Source of the DNA: Ulota crispa
Lineage: Eukaryota; Streptophyta; Bryopsida; Orthotrichales; Orthotrichaceae
NCBI GenBank assembly: GCA_963920765.1
Contig: OY987243.1
Location: 33,479,060 to 33,543,059 of the forward strand
Direction: 5' to 3'
DNA: 64,000 nucleotides
Part shown: in pieces, positions 56,729 through 64,000 of the stretch
Layout: every line of letters begins with the position of its first letter
Position numbering within the stretch: the stretch's first letter is position 1
The notes under the pieces: model-generated
What the model was told of the DNA's origin: nothing
Databases searched by the model: none
What the model saw: the letters and a program-made list of their open reading frames with translations, nothing else
Position numbers and translations under genes: made by a program

Positions 56729-59700
56729 GAGCTAACTTGTTTGAAATATAATTTTTTTGACCAATTTCTAAATGTGTTTAAAATTTTGTTGTTTCAAAAT
56801 AAATTTAACAATTAATCAAATGGATGTTGCAACTTTATTTTTTCTTTTCAACGGCCATGTCACTCATGCCATAATTTAGAACTTGTAATAAATTTATTTT
56901 TGCAACTTGTCAATGCTTTAGAGATTCAATTACACATAAAGGCTACTTCATTTAACAACCATGAAACTAAAAATCAATACAACTTTGTCACATAATTGAA
57001 ATATTTTGTGCATTTCAAAGTGTTCAATCTTCATAATATGTTGATGCCTTACATGTATTGAACAAAACAAGTGAATACAACATAGAATCTTTTGATGTAT
57101 CACATCTACTTATCAAAACAATTGATGAAGTTAAAAATAGTTTAGCACAACATGTTTGATTTATCATACTTCCATGGTGAATTTGAAAATCTTGAGGTTG
57201 CACTTTATATCAAACAAAATTTTGTTGATGTCATATGGTTGAAGACTAGAATCGACATGTGTCAAAGGCTAAAAGAATCATTTTTGCAACAAAAAGGTAG
57301 TTTTAACCTTTGAAAATTTGGATTCTAGTTTTTATTGGTAACAATTATTGAAATGAGCCTCTTCACTAATAAACATGATTGATACTAATAATTGTTGATT
57401 TTAGTACTGGATTTTAGTAATCAATAATTTGTGTTCACAAAAGTCAAATTCATTTTATAGATACACAAGTGATTTCTGAGAATGTTATAAGTACAACATC
57501 TTCTATTGCACCAAGTAATCTAACTAAATTGACATGTCTTACATTCACATCAACTTTGACACTTGTCATTGAAACATCATTTTCTCTTCATAATTTAAGA
57601 TAAATACCATCAACTGTTGGCTCATGTGTGTTATTTGTTGGCAAAAAGGATAAATAATAGCAAACATGATTATTATGTAAGATATGAAAAAATAAAATAA
57701 AGTCTCTCAATTACCTAGTTTGTCAAAAATGGACATTTTTCCATTAGTAGTATTTTGGAGAAATGTAACAAACCATATCAACTAAAAGGGATAACTTTTT
57801 CTTTCATATTTTAATGAAAGTAAAACTTAATTTTGAATAATCATAGTTGGCTACATATTTCCAAATTAGACCTCTATATTTTGTTCAAACAATAAAGAAA
57901 TAACAGTTAATAATTCTTTTACTAACAATCAATGTGAAGGCAATCTTAAGGCCCAACTTGCTCCAAGTTAAAATCCACATAGTCCGAGATCTTTGCTATT
58001 TAAAAAGCACTACTAAAAATTCTCCAAAATATATTTGAGATGAAATGTTTTTGTAATGATTAGAGCTTTGTACTTGATTTTAAAGATTTTACTTTAAATT
58101 GGTAATATCCATTGTGACTAAAAATTACAATGGTGGTCTAATATATAGGCCTTACTAACATAGGAGGATAACGGTTTTTTTGGTTAAACATATGGTTTAT
58201 AGAAGCACTCAAATAATTGCTAAAAACTCCTTTTAGGAAAGAGCAATGTTTGAACTTTGTTTTGCATAATATAGTTCCAATTATGGCTCATGAATTGTTG
58301 ATTTTTGTATTTTTTATTATTCACAATTTGTTACAAGAAGAAAGAAACACAAAAAATCAAATATTTGAAATCAAGATTTGTACCTTCTCTAGTTGTGCTT
58401 GACAGTAGGGGTCATTTTCATACTGACCTAAAAGAAATTATGGATGTATAAAAAATAACTTATTCAATAAACTATGTTTGTAGCTATAAAAAATAAATAA
58501 AAGGTTGTGTAAAACTAATTAGCCATGAGGCTACTAGATTTGTTTGTTTGAACTAAAATAAACTTTGAAGGTAGGGCTTGGAGTAAGAGAGAGCACCTAA
58601 TATCTATTATAAAGCATTAAGTACAAGTTTGTCACAAGAAATTTTAAATTTCCTATTAACACCAAAAATTTGAATTTTTTTTAATTAAGAAAAGGAAAGA
58701 GAGAGATGAAAAGACAAAGAAACAATAGGTGAAAAAAGAAGGCAAAGAGAGGAACAAGTTGGATAAGACAAATAGCTATTTTATTTATTTATTTATTTTA
58801 TTTTTAAATGAAATTGCACAAAGCACAAGCAAATTATATGCATGTACTTTAATAAAGAATTGATTTTTCTACTTGTACTGAGCAAGCTCACAAAAAACAA
58901 GGTTATTTACTTGTAGAAATATGCTTTTAAGGCCAAAAAAGACAACACAATCATGAAAAATCAAGAACATTGTAGCCCAATGCTAGTTCTATTGACACAA
59001 TTGATATATTTGATTAATTAAGTGTACTTACCAATGGTTTTTTGGCACATCGTATTTGATGACATGTTCTACGTTTGAAATGTCAATTCCACAATCAACA
59101 ATGTCTATGGCAACACATAAATTGAGACATTTGTTTGTAAATCCATTCATTTTTATTGTATGATACTCTTACATCATAGTTCTATGAAGTATTAATGCTA
59201 TATAACCGTTTTAATTAAGTTGTTTCATTTACATGTTTGTTATTTTTTGTACTAGTAAAAGTATGGCTATTTCATTACCAATCTTGTTCTATGATAAGAC
59301 ACTCTTGCGCATTGTCACTTTTTTTCATCATTATCATACTTTGTATGATTATGTTTCTTAGTTTGTCTAATGTTTTAAATGTGTTTACAAAAATATTTTG
59401 AAAATGTTTTTTTGCTCAAAAAATCTATTGCCACTCACTAAAGATATAGTTATACTAAACATGTAACTTATTTTATAAAACATAAGATGTACCGTGGCCT
59501 ACAAGCTAGTTTTGTTCACCCTATTTTGCCCTTCAAAATTCTTGGCATTTTGTCAAATAAAATTAGCATTATAGAATCTTGTACCATTATTTTGTAATTC
59601 TAACTCAATCCCAATCAAGCTTACCAAATTTTGAGTTTCAAAAAACTAAAATCCTATTTTTGGTGAATTATTTTACATAATATTCATGGTTTTACATGAT

Positions 59701-60096
59701 AAATGGTTACAAAAAAATTGGTAATGAATTATTGAGACTTGATTGCATGGATGCATCGGAAACATCTACACACATCTTTCTTTCTAATATGCATTTCCAA
59801 AAAAATTTAAAATTCCTTCTATGTAGAATAGATGTTTAAGTATTTTTTAACTAGTTTTTGGTAAAATAACCATATCATTAGAACCAAAGGCAAAAAAAAA
59901 AAAAAAAAAAACATAGCCATAGCAAGCCTTTTCATATTTTCTTAGCCCATAGCCTATGAGATGACTGCTCCTGCAACCAACTCAATGAAAAGCCTCCCAA
60001 GGTAGGAAACTTTCTTCTCAAGCCCTAAAAACCATTGCTCTACTTCCTCTTTGTACAAACAAGAGAAAGTTACATGAGCAACTGCTAGCCGTTGAG
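56729..60096. other. Gene-free stretch of 3.4 kb
   Basis: AT-rich DNA with simple repeats, including (TTTA)n at about 58778-58800 and an A run near 59890-59910. No gene or paired element ends that I can support. Confidence 0.4.
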
Positions 60097-60183
60097 TTGG
60101 CAATGCGGCTTCCGCTTCATTCTGGCTTCAACAAGAGCAAGCTTGATGTCAATAGCCATGTGAAGAGTCGCGTCCATGGCAAA

Positions 60184-60237
60184 GGCACCCAAAGGGGCAA
60201 CGGCACCCAAAGGGACTATGTCACCCAAAGGGTCTAC
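60184..60237 (+). repeat. 18-bp tandem repeat, three units
   Basis: Three units of GGCACCCAAAGGGNNNNN, reading GTQRGN-like if translated. The frame around it (60097-60315) has no other sign of being a gene. Confidence 0.7.
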
Positions 60238-60574
60238 GTCCCAACAAGGTCGTTTCCTCCCCCCTCCCTACAAAACAAACAAAAAAAAATTAAAGAAAAC
60301 CTCAACTTACATTGAATATTGCGTATAGGTTGCCCAAGACTAATCTCTTGACATTCTAAACTCTATAAATACTTACGATTGCTACAGTAATCTCCATAAA
60401 AAATTATTGCAATACACAATTCTTAAAGGGTTTGACAATAGCAACTAAACTATAGAAAGACTAATTAGTGACATCCAAGACATAAACAATGTAAAATTCA
60501 ATTACTTAAAGAGTTGCATGCACCTTTGAATGGTCAAGTGATGAGTCATGAGGTAACTTACCAGGGTAAGGCAA

Positions 60575-60685
60575 CCTAATTGTGAGGAAAACTAATTGTG
60601 AGGAAACCTAATTGTGAGGAAATCTAATTGTGAGGGAACCTAATTGTGAGGAAATCTAATTGTGAGGGAACCTAATTGTGAGGGA
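60575..60685. repeat. ~16-bp tandem repeat, seven units
   Basis: Seven close copies of CCTAATTGTGAGGAAA, alternating in length by one base. The last copies carry GGGAA instead of GGAAA. Confidence 0.85.
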
Positions 60686-61700
60686 GAAGGGCAACTCTTG
60701 ATGGTCGTAGGAGAGGAGCATGGTATGCAATATTCAGTGTACATTACCCTTACATCCCAAACCCAAAAAACCATGAAACTGCCATACCTCATTGGCTTGA
60801 TTCACCACCCGAACTTCAACTTTGACCTACTCCTCTTCCTCCACTACTTGGATTTTGTCCTGCTCCTCTTCCTCTTCCTCTACCACCTCCATCTTGTCCG
60901 AACTATCGTTGTAGACTCTTGATAGGTCCTCCATAGCTTAAGAGACAACTCGAGAAGAAGGAGAGGAGCAAGAGGGGGAAGGAGAGGAGGGTGATTGCAA
61001 GAATGACCTGTACTACATTTTGTCCCCCTCACTATTTGCGGCTTGTTTTTTGCTTGTAACTTTTGCAAAAGATGTCATACTAACTTGTCTTTTTAGAGTA
61101 ATGTGAACATGCAAGTTATTGGCATTCAGTGATTTTTTGGTGTTTTTTAAAATTATTTTGCTATTTTTAAGCAGCCCCCAAATAGGTGTCTACCTTGGCC
61201 ATTTTGGGTCCAAAAAAGCTTTTCTAGGGCTATAAATTAGGGATGTTGTTTATGGAGCATGCTTACATGCATTAGGAAAAGGGTTTTGCAAAATTACAAA
61301 TTCAATGGCATCTACATTGTCTCAAAGTGGGCATCCTATCTCCCTTCATTGGTAAAATACAAAGAAATTCCTCAGCAGAGCAATTGTACCATGTGAATGT
61401 GTTTAATGGATTCTCAAATGGACAATTTTTATTTTATTTTTTTGAATTGTTTTAGTATTTTCTAAAAAGCAAGAAAGAAATTGGCTTTTTGTTGGTGATT
61501 TTGTTTTGTGCATAACTTTTAGAATAAAATTTTTCTAGGTCTGAGTTTTTACAAATATGCTATTTTAGGTGTTTACAAATTTTCCATATTTTATTTTATT
61601 TTAAAAAAATTATTTCAGAAGCTCATAGCACTCTAGAGTACTACATTGTACAAAGGGTGTTTGAGACAAAACTGGCAAGTCATTCTTGCAGCTACCCAGG
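60686..61700. other. Gene-free stretch with pyrimidine- and purine-rich patches
   Basis: CT-rich at about 60820-60900 and GA-rich at about 60950-60990 (GGAGAGGAGCAAGAGGGGGA). The GA-rich patch resembles the array at 61701. Confidence 0.4.
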
Positions 61701-61790
61701 AGCAAGGGGGGAAGGAGAGGAGCAAGGGGGGGGGGGAAGGAGAGGAGCAAGGGAGGGGAAGGAGAGGAGCAAGGGAGGGGAAGGAGAGTA
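61701..61790. repeat. G-rich tandem repeat, 22-bp unit, four copies
   Basis: Units of AGCAAGGGAGGGGAAGGAGA plus GG. One copy has expanded to a run of 12 G. A strongly purine-biased strand with runs of three to five G is compatible with G-quadruplex or triplex formation. Confidence 0.85.
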
Positions 61791-61854
61791 GTTCGGGGAA
61801 GAAGGAGCTTTGGACATCGAGTCTTTCCAAACCCTGAGAACAACTATAGGGAAC

Positions 61855-62086
61855 CTAACCCCTGAAGGACCCTTGCGCTATAGAGATATGGTACCAAATA
61901 CGGTCTCCACTAGTATTCAATAGTTTGAATCAGCTTGAAATTAAGTGTTACAACCATACATATTGAAGGGTAGTATCATGGTGGGTGCATAATTTTTTTT
62001 GGAAAGCTCTCAAAGCAGCTCAAATATGTCAGTACATACGGCCGTATATATGACCGCAAAGGGCTTTCAGGCCATTCAAGGGTTAA
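61855..62086 (+). mobile_element. TTAA element, family C copy 3 (~232 bp)
   Basis: CTAA-CCCCTGAAGGACCC at the left and GGCCATTCAAGGG-TTAA at the right. It aligns with the copy at 36631 (ATGGTACCAAATACGGTC, CATACATATTGAAGGG). Confidence 0.8.
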
Positions 62087-63188
62087 TGGACCTGGTTGGC
62101 TGAAGCCCGAGTCAGGACCTCTAGGGTAGTTTAGGCTGGGGGCCCACGACTAGAGTTTAATGTATTGGCAAAAATTTGCCACCTCTAATAGATTTACTCC
62201 AATTAGTTTCATTCCCTTGAGATATACTCCAGTGTGGAGAAGATATTGAGGCATTCATTCACTAGGAAATTAAACCTTGCCAAGGACCCCATCCTTTCAA
62301 GCCCAAGACAAGGCCTTTGTTGCATGGGTTGGCAACACTTCTGGCTCAAGGGCTAGGTTTTAGGTGTTCGGTTTCAAGTTGGTTCTGCCTCATGGAGCTA
62401 AAGTAGACATATCCATTTCATAGCGTTTAAGGGTTTGGGGTATATGCAAGGTCTTGGAAAATTCAGGAAAAAAATTAGTAGCCCTTCAACAAGCTATCAT
62501 GGAATGTCATTTTTGTGGGAAAAAGTATTGTGGAATATTTTATATTAAAGGGCAAAGTTACAACTCATAGGGTCCCTATAACCAACTTTAGAGTAACCCT
62601 CAAAATGCTTGGATGTATTCTTGGAACAACACTTGACAATCCCAATCCCATGAAAAGACACTCCATTGAATAGTTCTTAATTTGGTATATTTTAATTTGA
62701 TTTTTTTAAATTTAAACGTCTTTGTACTCTTTTTATGAATGACATGTATTTCTTTTTACTAAATCAAATTCAAGTATTATAATTTGCTCAAATTATTAGA
62801 AAAGATGTACTAGATTTATATCATTTAATGTATTTAAACTCAAATATTTGAGTTTAATAAATATCAGTCTTTTTTGAAAAATCAAATTTCTATTGAAAAA
62901 ATCCAAATCAAATTTCTCCAAAAAAATGCTAAACGGGGCTGCCAACTCATCTACCTATGCTAAATGGAAATGCACCATTTACCTTTGCTATGCTAAATGG
63001 GGCTATCTCCCTTTATATTATATTCTTCCCCCCTTTCTATTTTTTAAAAACAAATTTGACTCCGTACCAACCTTTTATTCCAACAATCCTACTTGAATCC
63101 CACAACTTAAAATCTCACCACTATTCATTTAGCTTTGCTAAATAGGTTCACACTTGTAACTCAATAAAATGTTGGTCACAAGTGTCAA
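62087..63188. other. Gene-free stretch
   Basis: AT-rich. GCTAAATGGGGCT-like motifs recur loosely at 62929-63005. No gene seen. Confidence 0.35.
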
Positions 63189-63281
63189 TTAAACCTGAAG
63201 CGCCGGGGTGTCATCGCAAATACACGGGGTTCCATGTATTTGCAAGGATGACTTTTGTCCCCTTTGGCGTTTAGGGGTTAA
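63189..63281. mobile_element. Miniature TTAA element, 93 bp, near-perfect hairpin
   Basis: TTAAACCTGAAGCGCC at the left and GGCGTTTAGGGGTTAA at the right. The core GCAAATACA...TGTATTTGC extends the palindrome almost to the centre. Confidence 0.7.
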
Positions 63282-63594
63282 TTACAAACTTTGAATGTCA
63301 TTAACTTTTTTTGGCAAAACGTTGGGAATTGAGAACACAACAAAGATACAAAAGAGATGTATAACCAAATTATGCAAACAAGAAAGGAGTAAGAAATCAT
63401 CTTATTCCAAGTAGATTTCCAACTATATACTAAAGAGAGAGGGTAGAAAGTAAAATTCCTCCACTACATACTAAAAAGAGAGGATCTAAAGTAAAATTCA
63501 TTCTCTACTATTGGTTCATCAAATTTTTAACTAAATTAAACCCTAGTGAATTCTAGTTAACTATAGTAGAGAGCATATTAAAACAATCCTTATT

Positions 63595-64000
63595 GTAACT
63601 CCTAAGCGCTCAATTGACCATTTTCTGATCGTTGCCTTTTTTTGCAACCAACCTCAAAAAGACTTTTTTTCAAAAATAATAAATAATTCAAATAGATGAG
63701 CAGGTTTAATTTCCAACCCAACTTAAATCATGTCAATCTAAATTAAACTCCACCAAGGAGAATTTGTCAAAGACAAACACTTCAATACTTGCTAGTGTTA
63801 CAAAATTTACTATTTTTGGGAACTAATGATGTTTTCTCTTTTAAAATATATTGATTTTTTGGATTTAAGGATAGTATGTCTATTTTTAACCAATCATACC
63901 AAATTTTAAAATCTTTACATGATTTTTTTTAAATTTGGTGAATATTAAATGATTAATGCTTCTAAATTCATTAAATAAAAATCCATTTTTTTTAATGTTT
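63595..64000 (-). mobile_element. TTAA element, family I copy 2, cut by the right edge
   Basis: It starts GTAA-CTCCTAAGCGCTCAAT (TTAA decayed) and follows the reverse complement of 56185-56728. Shared interior includes ACTTAAATCATGTCAATC and AAGGAGAATTTGTCAAA. It lacks the long A run of copy 1. Confidence 0.75.

Noticed and set aside
60097..60315. 72-codon frame with GTQR repeats
   Set aside because: Driven by an 18-bp tandem repeat. No conserved domain or splice context.
60575..60685. CRISPR-like array
   Set aside because: Units are contiguous with no unique spacers, and the context is a plant-type genome. It is a minisatellite.

Overview
The window looks like AT-rich nuclear DNA of a land plant. 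It holds three intron-containing genes of plant families, with no bacterial-style operons, and far more repeats than coding sequence. The lineage cannot be fixed from the sequence. I see no transposon protein of useful length. The repeats are short, non-autonomous inverted-repeat elements, many of them nested or abutting.

Layout. (1) 1338-5165, minus strand: the 5' part (six exons) of a leucine-rich-repeat receptor kinase gene that runs off the left edge. (2) 5.2-28.6 kb: repeat-rich intergenic DNA, with a possible non-coding first exon near 24.9-25.7 kb. (3) 28663-36292, plus strand: a complete 14-exon LRR receptor kinase gene (762 aa). It is an inverted paralog of the first gene, with matching exons 1-6. 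(4) 36.3-48.4 kb: gene-free repeat DNA. (5) 48829-53111, minus strand: a complete six-exon gene for a 787-aa RING / degenerate-kinase / seven-blade WD40 protein. (6) 53.1-64 kb: repeat-rich DNA with a 403-bp foldback element and several G/C-skewed tandem arrays.

The most unusual content is a large, mixed set of elements that begin TTAA-CCC and end GGG-TTAA, from 80 to about 950 bp, in at least seven sequence families. One copy sits inside another mobile element whose uninterrupted relative is also in this window. That pair gives a filled-versus-empty site comparison which fits duplication of a TTAA target. TTAA target sites with CCC...GGG ends are the hallmark of the piggyBac superfamily, which is better known from animals than from land plants. 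The transposase source is not in this window.

The two receptor kinases would act at the plasma membrane as ligand-sensing Ser/Thr kinases. The RING/WD40 protein would act as an E3 ubiquitin ligase scaffold. Nothing here links the three genes functionally. All exon models come from reading splice sites and frame, checked by codon phase and by paralog comparison, not from transcripts.
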